NCBI RefSeq assembly: GCF_000758545.1 | Contig: NZ_CP009279.1 | Span: 1,612,001-1,676,000 of the forward strand | Length of the DNA: 64,000 nucleotides | Source of the DNA: Paenibacillus sp. FSL H7-0737 | Lineage (GTDB): Bacteria; Bacillota; Bacilli; Paenibacillales; Paenibacillaceae | Reading direction: 5' to 3' | Shown here: positions 27,343 to 34,015 of the stretch, piece by piece | How the letters are laid out: the number at the start of each line of letters is the position of its first letter | How positions within the stretch are numbered: the first letter of the stretch is position 1 | Position numbers and translations under genes: made by a program | Notes under the pieces: model-generated | What the model saw: the letters and a program-made list of their open reading frames with translations, nothing else | What the model was told of the DNA's origin: nothing | Database searches by the model: none

Positions 27343-27663
27343 ATGTCTTTTAAAATTTTAAAGGAAATTACCCCTCAGCAAGTGGCGGAACGTCTGAAGA
27401 ATGGAGAGGCTCCTACGCTGCTGGATGTACGCGAACCCGCCGAATGGGTGGAGGGACATGTGATCGGTGCGAAGCATATTCCGCTTGGGCAGCTGTTAAT
27501 GCGTATAGATGAACTAGATCCTAATGGAGAGATGATTGTAATGTGCTTAAGTGGTGGTCGAAGCGGATTGGCTTGTGAGCTGCTGAGCGAAAAGGGTTAT
27601 AACGTTGTGAACATGACGGGTGGATTAAGCGCTTGGACGGATGATTTTTTGGTACGGGGGTAA
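27343..27663 (+). CDS. Single-domain rhodanese, catalytic Cys present
   Basis: About 106 residues from ATG 27343, which follows GAAGGAGAG; the frame is open 17 codons further upstream but without a ribosome binding site. The rhodanese fold has LLDVREPAEWVEGHVIGAKHIPLG and the active loop VMCLSGGRSG with the thiosulfate/persulfide-accepting Cys. It should transfer sulfane sulfur between small thiols or carriers in the cytoplasm. It is the first of three rhodanese-domain genes in tandem (gaps of 3 nt and a 1-nt overlap), divergent from the ArsR-flavoprotein operon. Confidence 0.93.
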   Translation: MSFKILKEITPQQVAERLKNGEAPTLLDVREPAEWVEGHVIGAKHIPLGQLLMRIDELDPNGEMIVMCLSGGRSGLACELLSEKGYNVVNMTGGLSAWTDDFLVRG

Positions 27664-27666
27664 TAG

Positions 27667-28086
27667 ATGAACATGATGTTTAGGATCCTACTGAGTATAG
27701 TAATTGCTTTTAGTATAGTAAGGTTCTTACGTTCCGCTTGGCCAGTCCGTTCACTCTCCTATGTAGAAGCCCGTGACGTTCGCGAATTAGCAGATCAATC
27801 ACTGGACATGAAAATGCTCGATGTTAGAGATGCCGTAGATTATGAGAAGGATAGTATCCGTGGCTCGATAAATATATCGATCGGGCGGTTAGCCTATGTC
27901 TGGCAACATTGTCTATCTACTGACGATTCGGTTCTAATCCTTGCTGATAGTTACTATAAAAGAAACAAAGCTGCGAGAATTCTGTATAAACAGGGCTTTC
28001 GAAAGTTATATGCGGTAAATGGTGATTTTTTAGGAAGTAAAAGAACACTCTCCGACATTTCGGTGAAAGGTTGTTGTGAAGGATAA
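27667..28086 (+). CDS. Membrane-anchored rhodanese-like protein lacking the catalytic Cys
   Basis: 139 residues. A hydrophobic N-terminal segment (about 3-20) suggests a membrane anchor. A rhodanese domain follows with MLDVRDAVDYEKDSIRGSINISIG. At the active loop position the sequence is LILADSYYKRNKA, with no Cys, so sulfur transfer by this loop is not possible. A CC pair near the C-terminus (VKGCCEG) is unusual. It overlaps the next rhodanese gene by one base. It may bind or tether a partner rhodanese or sense sulfur rather than catalyze transfer; this is inference. Confidence 0.85.
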   Translation: MNMMFRILLSIVIAFSIVRFLRSAWPVRSLSYVEARDVRELADQSLDMKMLDVRDAVDYEKDSIRGSINISIGRLAYVWQHCLSTDDSVLILADSYYKRNKAARILYKQGFRKLYAVNGDFLGSKRTLSDISVKGCCEG

Positions 28087-28448
28087 TGGATTTAAGCTCA
28101 TTAATGTCCCGTCTCGGATTTGGTAAAAGCGCAAGTGTAAGTGTAAGAACGTTAAAGGTGTCAGAGTTTCGGAGCGAAATGGAGCAATCCAAAAATAGGC
28201 TGCTGATCGATGTCCGCGAACCGGATGAATACAAGAGTGGATTTATTCCGGGGGCGAAAAACATCCCGCTGTCTCAGTTGGAAAAGCGGCTCGGTGAAAT
28301 CCCTAAGGATCGGGATGTGTTGCTCTACTGCCGCAGCGGTATGCGAAGCAAAAGTGCAGCGCGGATTCTGAGCAAGCAGGGGTATACTCGCCTTGCACAT
28401 TTGCAGGGCGGGGTAAGCAGCTGGAATGGGAAGTTGAGTCGACGGTAA
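28086..28448 (+). CDS. Rhodanese-domain sulfurtransferase
   Basis: 120 residues, with LLIDVREPDEYKSGFIPGAKNIPLSQ and the active loop LLYCRSGMRSKSA, which has the catalytic Cys and flanking Arg. It has a short Ser/Val-rich start and no signal peptide. Its ATG shares one base with the stop of the membrane-anchored homolog, so translation is coupled. As third gene of the rhodanese set it fits intracellular sulfane-sulfur handling. Confidence 0.93.
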   Translation: MDLSSLMSRLGFGKSASVSVRTLKVSEFRSEMEQSKNRLLIDVREPDEYKSGFIPGAKNIPLSQLEKRLGEIPKDRDVLLYCRSGMRSKSAARILSKQGYTRLAHLQGGVSSWNGKLSRR

Positions 28449-28602
28449 CTGAACTAATTTCTCTGAACAAACTCTAATAGAGCTAACTCCAAATGAGCTT
28501 ACTAAAGCTGGCTTTGCTTTAACGCAACGTACTTAAACCAATTAGCTTTTTTGATGGATAAGTTAAATTTTGCTGGATCTATCATTGAATGTAGAGTGTT
28601 TA

Positions 28603-28632
28603 TTGACAGCATCAGAAAGTGAATACTATACT
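28603..28632 (+). promoter_or_regulatory. Strong sigma-A-type promoter upstream of an attenuator-like terminator
   Basis: TTGACA (28603-28608) and TATACT (28627-28632), spacing 18 bp. The -35 is perfect and the -10 matches 5 of 6 bases. The predicted start, near 28639, is only about 17 nt before a strong terminator stem. Confidence 0.65.
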
Positions 28633-28655
28633 TTTGAGGAATAGGACGAAGCACG

Positions 28656-28687
28656 TCCCGTACCCATATTGGGTGCGGGATTTTTTT
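28656..28687 (+). terminator. Terminator directly behind a promoter and ahead of the nuclease-like gene
   Basis: TCCCGTACCC-ATATT-GGGTGCGGGA, a 10-bp stem with one wobble or mismatch, is followed by seven T. The 5' arm overlaps a shorter possible stem, GGACG-AAGCA-CGTCC (28644-28658). It may end a leader RNA of about 50 nt or act as attenuator for the gene at 28710; it may also stop read-through from the rhodanese genes. Confidence 0.85.
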
Positions 28688-28709
28688 ATGCCAAGAAGGA
28701 GGGTGACGT

Positions 28710-29336
28710 ATGGGATTTACGGAGGAGCATCGTAAGTGGGTAGAGGATCATATTAGTAGAAGAACGGGAGAACGGCGGGGGAGATTGGAGCGTGGACATG
28801 GCCATGGTGAGCGGATGTTTTTGGAGAAGGTATGGTGGCCTATGATGGGGCATTTCAATAATCTTCATCCTGAATATGAAGTGTTGGATTGGCGTAGTAA
28901 GCCCTACTTTGTTGATTTTGTGTGGAAGCCTGGCCAGGTTAAGTTTGCGTTTGAAGTTAAAGGCTACGGCCCACATGTGCAAAATACAGACCGAACACGC
29001 TACAGACAGGAGCTGAATCGAGAGACTTATCTGCAAATCGCGGGTTATCGGGTCGTGGCGATTCCTTATGATGATCTGGATGCGAATCCTGAACTTACGA
29101 TTACTTTGCTAAGACCATTGCTGATGCCTTACCTCGCTGTGAAGATGGAGGAGCAGGGGGAGTTTAGCCGACTGGAGCGTGATATTTTGCGGATTGCGGT
29201 TCGCACGAATGGGTGCATTCGTCCGGTTGATTTGGTGAGGGAGCTTGGGATTGATAAGCGTACGGCTCGAAAAGGACTGAGTGCTCTCAGCCAAAAAAGG
29301 AAAGTTCTCCCCAATAGTTTCTCAGGAGAGCGGTAG
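28710..29336 (+). CDS. PD-(D/E)xK nuclease-like (DUF559/Vsr-type) protein with C-terminal winged helix
   Basis: 208 residues. Residues 30-140 read as a restriction-endonuclease-like fold: GERMFLEKVWWPMM with Glu in helix 1, then VDFVW (Asp69) and FAFEVKGYGPH (Glu82-x-Lys84), and later RETYLQIAGYRVVAIPYDDL, the helix-strand pattern of DUF559/Vsr proteins. Residues 150-205 are a winged HTH (LERDILRIAVRTNGCIRPVDLVRELGIDKRTARKGLSAL). AAGGAGGGTGA gives a strong ribosome binding site. The gene stands between a terminator-bearing leader and the 51-bp repeat array. The family function is unknown to me; it may be a nuclease, a degraded nuclease or a DNA-binding regulator. Confidence 0.8.
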   Translation: MGFTEEHRKWVEDHISRRTGERRGRLERGHGHGERMFLEKVWWPMMGHFNNLHPEYEVLDWRSKPYFVDFVWKPGQVKFAFEVKGYGPHVQNTDRTRYRQELNRETYLQIAGYRVVAIPYDDLDANPELTITLLRPLLMPYLAVKMEEQGEFSRLERDILRIAVRTNGCIRPVDLVRELGIDKRTARKGLSALSQKRKVLPNSFSGER

Positions 29337-29396
29337 AGTCTGCAAATATGAATATATCCATTCCTTAAAGGATATTCAGTTATGGTAAGGCAATTA

Positions 29397-29817
29397 AAAT
29401 ACCCCAGATGCGACCCAAAAGGCTGAAATTGAGCAAAAGAGGGGTAGAAATACCCCAGATGCGACCCAAAAGGCTGGAATTGAGCAAAAGAGGGGTAGAA
29501 ATACCCCAGATGCGACCCAAAAGGCTGGAATTGAGCAAAAGAGGGGTAAAAATACCCCAGATGCGACCTAAAAGGCTGGAATTGAGCAAAAGAGGGGTAG
29601 AAATACCCCAGATGCGACCCAAAAGGCTGGAATTGAGCAAAAGAGGGGTGAAAATACCCCAGATGCGACCCAAAAGGCTGGAATTGAGCAAAAGAGGGGT
29701 AAAAATACCCCAGATGCGACCCAAAAGGCTGGAAATGAGCAAAAGAGGGGTGAAAATACCCCAGATGCGACCCAAAAGGCTGGAATTGAGCGAAAGAGGG
29801 GTAAAAATACCCCAGAT
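29397..29817. repeat. Eight 51-bp tandem repeats with hairpin-forming junctions
   Basis: Units start at 29401, 29452, 29503, 29554, 29605, 29656, 29707 and 29758, each 51 bp, with a ninth partial start at 29809. They differ by single bases. Every junction reads GGGGTR-AAA-TACCCC in the form GGGGTA-GAAA-TACCCC, GGGGTA-AAAA-TACCCC or GGGGTG-AAAA-TACCCC, so stems are kept (G-C or G-U) while loop bases vary. As 51 is divisible by three, several frames stay open through the array (17-residue protein repeats), but none has a convincing ribosome binding site. There is no unique spacer between units, so it is not CRISPR. The remaining bases up to 30054 hold no recognized feature. Confidence 0.95.
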
Positions 29818-30054
29818 CAGCCCTCTCCAATCCACCTCGTCCCGTTATCATCCGCATCACTTCACCAAGGGAGACGGGCGAGCGAAGCATACGATAAATC
29901 TCTAATTTTGACCTGATTTTCACTTAGATTGTTTAGGTGTTACTTATCAAGCTAATCTTCTATGATTAAGTTGATAGACCAGATTTGTGTTAGACACAGA
30001 CAACTACCTCGAGAACATATGAAACCGCTATCAACTTGAATCGAAGGAGCGATT

Positions 30055-32889
30055 ATGATGGAAACAGTGACATCTAAATATCCATTTCAACAGATTGATT
30101 TACCCTTAAAAGACCGAGTGCAGGATTTGATCTCCAGATTAACGCTTGATGAAAAAGTAAGCCTGATCCCCCAGTATCAAGCGGCCATAGAGCGTTTGGG
30201 CGTTGGAGCCTATAAGCATGGTACAGAAGCGGCGCACGGAATCTCCTGGCTTGGAAAAGCGACCTCTTTTCCTCAACCAAGCGGACTGGCTTGTACTTGG
30301 AATCCAGAGCTAATGAAGGAAATCGGCTCGGCTATTGGAGATGAAGCAAGAGCATTTTACAAAAAGAATCCAACGGTGAATGGCCTGACGTTATGGGCAC
30401 CAACGGTGGATATGGAGCGTGACCCACGTTGGGGTAGAACGGAAGAAGCCTACGGTGAAGATCCAGAGTTAACTGGACAACTCAGCACATCACTTGTGCA
30501 AGGAATCCAAGGCGATCACCCGGTTTATTTGAAAGCGGTCGCAACGCTTAAACACTTCCTAGGGAACAACAACGAAATCGAACGCGGAAATTGTTCCGCC
30601 AGCATCGATCCGAGAAATATGCGTGAGTATTATCTGGAAGCATTCAAGCCTGCTTTTCAAGAAGGTGGCGCGCAGTCTATGATGACCGCCTATAACTCGG
30701 TGAATGGCGTGCCTGTTATTCTTCATCCGGCAGTGATGGATGTTGTCAAAGGCGAATGGGACATGGACGGTTTTGTCGTCAGTGATGCTGGTGATTTATT
30801 CGGGATTGTGAAAGATCATAAGTATTATGAATCTTTTGCACAGTCGATGGCGGAATCTATCAAAAACGGTATTGACAGCGTAACAGAAGAAACTGAAGAG
30901 ACGATCAAGGTTCTTCATGAAGCACTAGACCAAGGCCTACTGGCAGAGGAAGATCTGGATCGTGCACTAACTAACACATTTAGAGTTCGTTTCCGTCTGG
31001 GAGAGTTTGATCCCGCTGAAGGTAATCCATACACAGCAATCGACGATTCCGTAATTCTTAGTAAAAAACATGCCGCACTTTCCTTGGAAGCTGCCAAACA
31101 ATCCATTGTGCTGCTGAAGAATGATCAGGCAACATTGCCACTGAGCAAGACTGAATTAAACAAAGTGGCGATTATTGGTCCACTTGGCGATGAAGCTTTC
31201 AGAGACTGGTATTCCGGCACATTACCTTATGGAGTGACTCCACTGCAAGGTGTTAGTAAGAAACTGCCTGGTAAACAAGTTACTTTTGAGAGCGGCGCAG
31301 ATCAAATCATTCTTACCTCAGCTGCAAACGGCCAAGCCATCGGAATCACGGGTGAGGACGGAAGGCTGGCTGTACAACATGACATAGCAGAGCACGGAGA
31401 ATTGTTCCAACATACCGCTTGGGGCTGGACTAGCAATACTCTGAAGGCGACAAGTCGTGGACAGTATGTAACTTTAAGCGAAGCGGAGACACTTACAGCA
31501 TCTGCTGATGAAATCTACGGCTGGTTTGTAAAAGAATCCTTGAACATCGTCCCGGAAGCTGAGGGTAAAGTCTCTTTGCGGACTTGGAATGACAAATTGA
31601 TCTCTGTGAATGCTGAGGATGGCACGCTGCAGGTTGCTGATCAGGTCGCAAGTGCGGACGCTCGTCTTTTCAAAAAGAACATCGTTACAAACGGACTGGA
31701 CGCTGCGGTAGAAGCTGCCAAAGCAGCTGAAGTAGCAGTGGTTTTTGTCGGTAATCATCCACTCCTTAATGGAAAAGAAGAAATCGACAGACCTGATATT
31801 ATACTTCCGGAAGAGCAGGAGCGCCTGGTCAAAGCAGTCTATGAAGCGAATCCAAATACAGTGGTAGTTATTGTCGGCAGTTATCCGATTTCTTCCACTT
31901 GGATTGACGAGAATATCCCGGCAGTATTGTATACATCCCACAGTGGACAAGAGCTTGGTAATGCGGTTGCAGAAGTGTTGTTCGGAGATTACAGTCCTTC
32001 TGGTAAGCTGAATATGACTTGGTTCCGTTCTGTGGAGCAGCTGCCTGAGCTGATGGATTATGATATTATCAAAGGTAAAAGAACCTATATGTACTTTGAC
32101 GGTAAGCCATTGTATCCTTTTGGTCACGGCCTAAGTTATGCTGAAGTGAATTACAAGAATCTAAATTTGAGTACAAAGGAACTGCAGCAAGACGATACGC
32201 TTAACATTGCCGTTCAAGTGGATAATACTGGTGCAGTCGATGGGGACGAGGTTGTTCAGTTATATGTGCAAGCTTTGAATTCCCGGGTCAAACGTCCGAT
32301 TAAGCAGCTGAAGGGTTTTGAAAAAGTGAGCACCGCCGCAGGTCAATCGAATACTATAGAGTTTGCATTACCAGTTACAGAGTTAGCATTCTGGGATGTT
32401 ACACGCGAACAATATTGCGTCGAAAATGGAGAATACGCAATTTTGATCGGCTGTTCTTCTGCTGATATTAAATTATCTTCAGTAGTAACGGTGAAAGGGG
32501 ACATCATTCCTTCCCGTAATTTATATAACAACACCAAAGCAGAGAACTATGATGACTACGAAGGCGTATATCTGGACGAATGCAAAGCAGGCGGGGCTTC
32601 GGTACATCCGGTAAAAGAGGGCGCTTGGATCGCTTTTAATGACGTATTGTTCGATCATGGAGCAGTAGCAATTGAAGCTCAGGTCTCCTCTGCAAAAGGT
32701 GGCAGCATTGAGATCAGAACCGGAAGCGCAGCTGGGAAACTGGTTGGAACCGTGACCGTCCCTTCTGGTGGAGTTCTGCAACAGTGGAGCACATTGAAAG
32801 GCGAAGTATCCGTGGAGACGGGTACTAGCGATGTTTATGTAGTTTTTAACGGTGAGGTGCTTCTCAGCCGGTTTCAATTTAATCAATAA
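30055..32889 (+). CDS. Glycoside hydrolase family 3 enzyme with inserted domain and C-terminal CBM6-like domain
   Basis: 944 residues, no signal peptide. The GH3 barrel has TLWAPTVDMERDPRWGRTEE, LKHFLGNNNEIERGN and nucleophile Asp244 in FVVSDAGDL, a pattern closer to beta-xylosidase/beta-glucosidase types than the 15063 enzyme. The second GH3 domain is split by about 120 residues (about 425-545, with repeated short beta strands such as QHTAWGWTSNTLKATSRG), which look like a small beta-trefoil-type insert. A fibronectin-III-like domain (about 705-790) and a CBM6-like end (about 825-944: GAWIAFNDVLFDHG, GGSIEIRTG) follow. AAGGAGCG precedes two adjacent ATGs (30055, 30058). It probably acts on xylo- or gluco-oligosaccharides. 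Confidence 0.92.
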   Translation: MMETVTSKYPFQQIDLPLKDRVQDLISRLTLDEKVSLIPQYQAAIERLGVGAYKHGTEAAHGISWLGKATSFPQPSGLACTWNPELMKEIGSAIGDEARAFYKKNPTVNGLTLWAPTVDMERDPRWGRTEEAYGEDPELTGQLSTSLVQGIQGDHPVYLKAVATLKHFLGNNNEIERGNCSASIDPRNMREYYLEAFKPAFQEGGAQSMMTAYNSVNGVPVILHPAVMDVVKGEWDMDGFVVSDAGDLFGIVKDHKYYESFAQSMAESIKNGIDSVTEETEETIKVLHEALDQGLLAEEDLDRALTNTFRVRFRLGEFDPAEGNPYTAIDDSVILSKKHAALSLEAAKQSIVLLKNDQATLPLSKTELNKVAIIGPLGDEAFRDWYSGTLPYGVTPLQGVSKKLPGKQVTFESGADQIILTSAANGQAIGITGEDGRLAVQHDIAEHGELFQHTAWGWTSNTLKATSRGQYVTLSEAETLTASADEIYGWFVKESLNIVPEAEGKVSLRTWNDKLISVNAEDGTLQVADQVASADARLFKKNIVTNGLDAAVEAAKAAEVAVVFVGNHPLLNGKEEIDRPDIILPEEQERLVKAVYEANPNTVVVIVGSYPISSTWIDENIPAVLYTSHSGQELGNAVAEVLFGDYSPSGKLNMTWFRSVEQLPELMDYDIIKGKRTYMYFDGKPLYPFGHGLSYAEVNYKNLNLSTKELQQDDTLNIAVQVDNTGAVDGDEVVQLYVQALNSRVKRPIKQLKGFEKVSTAAGQSNTIEFALPVTELAFWDVTREQYCVENGEYAILIGCSSADIKLSSVVTVKGDIIPSRNLYNNTKAENYDDYEGVYLDECKAGGASVHPVKEGAWIAFNDVLFDHGAVAIEAQVSSAKGGSIEIRTGSAAGKLVGTVTVPSGGVLQQWSTLKGEVSVETGTSDVYVVFNGEVLLSRFQFNQ

Positions 32890-32926
32890 TAGAGATGACC
32901 TTTGATTATGGGATGGAGTGTGCTAT

Positions 32927-33340
32927 ATGGAGTGTTTGGGGTGTCGGATTGCTAACGGAATTGAGCCTAACGTAAAAGTAGTATATGAGAATGAATTTAT
33001 TACTTGTGTGCTAGATATCGCTCCGTTTAACGAAGGACATCTCCTGATCCTTCCTAAAAAGCATTATTGGGATCTCGAAGAAATCGATTCAGAGACTTCC
33101 TATGCGATAATGGACGCATCAAAGAAGCTGTCAATCGTCTTGAAGGATCTATTCAAACCAGATGGCATAAGCATATGCCAAAATGGCGGGAAGTTTAACG
33201 ACCTGACCCATTACCATATGCACCTCATCCCTAGATACGAAGGAGACGGATTTGTTTGGAGTGAACCACTACACCCGCACGGTGCTGAGAATTTTTTAAG
33301 TCACACGCAAGCAAAGATTATTGGTGTTTTAAAAAAGTAA
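32927..33340 (+). CDS. HIT-family nucleotide hydrolase/transferase
   Basis: 137 residues. The histidine triad is HYHMHLIPR near residue 105, with GHLLILPKKHY upstream and a N-terminal CLGC pair of the Zn-binding HIT type. Such proteins hydrolyze nucleoside phosphoramidates or dinucleoside polyphosphates. The ATG at 32927 is preferred over the in-frame GTG at 32918, because GGATGGAG is 8 nt before it. It follows the GH3 gene by 37 nt and could be read through from it. Confidence 0.9.
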   Translation: MECLGCRIANGIEPNVKVVYENEFITCVLDIAPFNEGHLLILPKKHYWDLEEIDSETSYAIMDASKKLSIVLKDLFKPDGISICQNGGKFNDLTHYHMHLIPRYEGDGFVWSEPLHPHGAENFLSHTQAKIIGVLKK

Positions 33341-33347
33341 TAAACAT

Positions 33348-33387
33348 AAAAAGGGCATTCCTGAAGCAATATCAGGGATGCCCTTTT
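33348..33387. terminator. Bidirectional terminator after HIT gene
   Basis: AAAAAGGGCAT pairs with ATGCCCTTTT, plus an inner CCTGA/TCAGG pair. It lies between convergent HIT and His/Gly-rich genes. Confidence 0.92.
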
Positions 33388-33409
33388 CCTTTTGTTATAG
33401 AGTAACGCT

Positions 33410-33742
33410 CTAATCACATCCGCCACCGCCACCAGCATCTCCGCCACCGAAATCTCCCCCGCTGCTGTGCCCGCTATCCCCGCCCCAGCTATGACCGCTG
33501 TCATGTCCAGAATGGTGATGGGAGTCGCTCCCGTGATGTTGATGGTGATGTTGGTGATTAGAATGATTCGGGTTATTTGGATCCAGCAGATCTGGATGGC
33601 TAGCTGCCATAAAAGACATGCTGGCGGCGTCATCTCGTCTATTTCTCTCAAATCTGTTACTGTTCGAGTTTGAACCATTACTAACTATGGACTGTATGAT
33701 TATAAATACAACGACTCCAATAAACAGTATCCCAAAGACCAT
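33410..33742 (-). CDS. Small membrane protein with His-rich and Gly-rich tail
   Basis: 110 residues, family not recognized. One N-terminal membrane helix (residues 1-20, MVFGILFIGVVVFIIIQSIV) is followed by a polar Asn/Ser/Arg stretch, a His-rich part (HQHHHQHHGSDSHHHSGH) and a Gly/Asp/Ser repeat that ends GGGGGCD. GGAGGG stands before the ATG, so it is a real gene. The tail could bind metal such as zinc, nickel or copper at the membrane; this is inferred from composition only. Its terminator is shared with the HIT gene. Confidence 0.8.
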   Translation of the reverse strand: MVFGILFIGVVVFIIIQSIVSNGSNSNSNRFERNRRDDAASMSFMAASHPDLLDPNNPNHSNHQHHHQHHGSDSHHHSGHDSGHSWGGDSGHSSGGDFGGGDAGGGGGCD

Positions 33743-34015
33743 TAGATCGCCCTCCTAGTTGTTCATTATAAGCTGTATTCACTTAAATTGTACCATAATA
33801 TTGAATAAATGGATTGTGAAAAAGAATATAAGCGGCTAGCTGTTTTGAACAGAAACTTGGTTTCTTTGTAGTTCAATCCTTGGAACACGAATTGTGCTGC
33901 CTATGTGTAGCGTTGTGTCGAGAGGGCAGTAGCTTTAAATCCAAGTAGAAAATATTGGTATTCTATAGTATGATCAAAATTGCTAGAATTACAAAAAAAT
34001 ACAAGGAGCGCGAAC

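Noticed and set aside
29397-29817. CRISPR array
   Set aside because: Units are contiguous and near-identical over all 51 bp with no unique spacers, and no cas genes are present.
29129-29923. Long reading frames in both directions across the 51-bp repeats (264, 151 and 165 codons)
   Set aside because: They are open because the unit length is a multiple of three and lacks stops; none has a good ribosome binding site, and the longest runs antisense into the nuclease-like gene.
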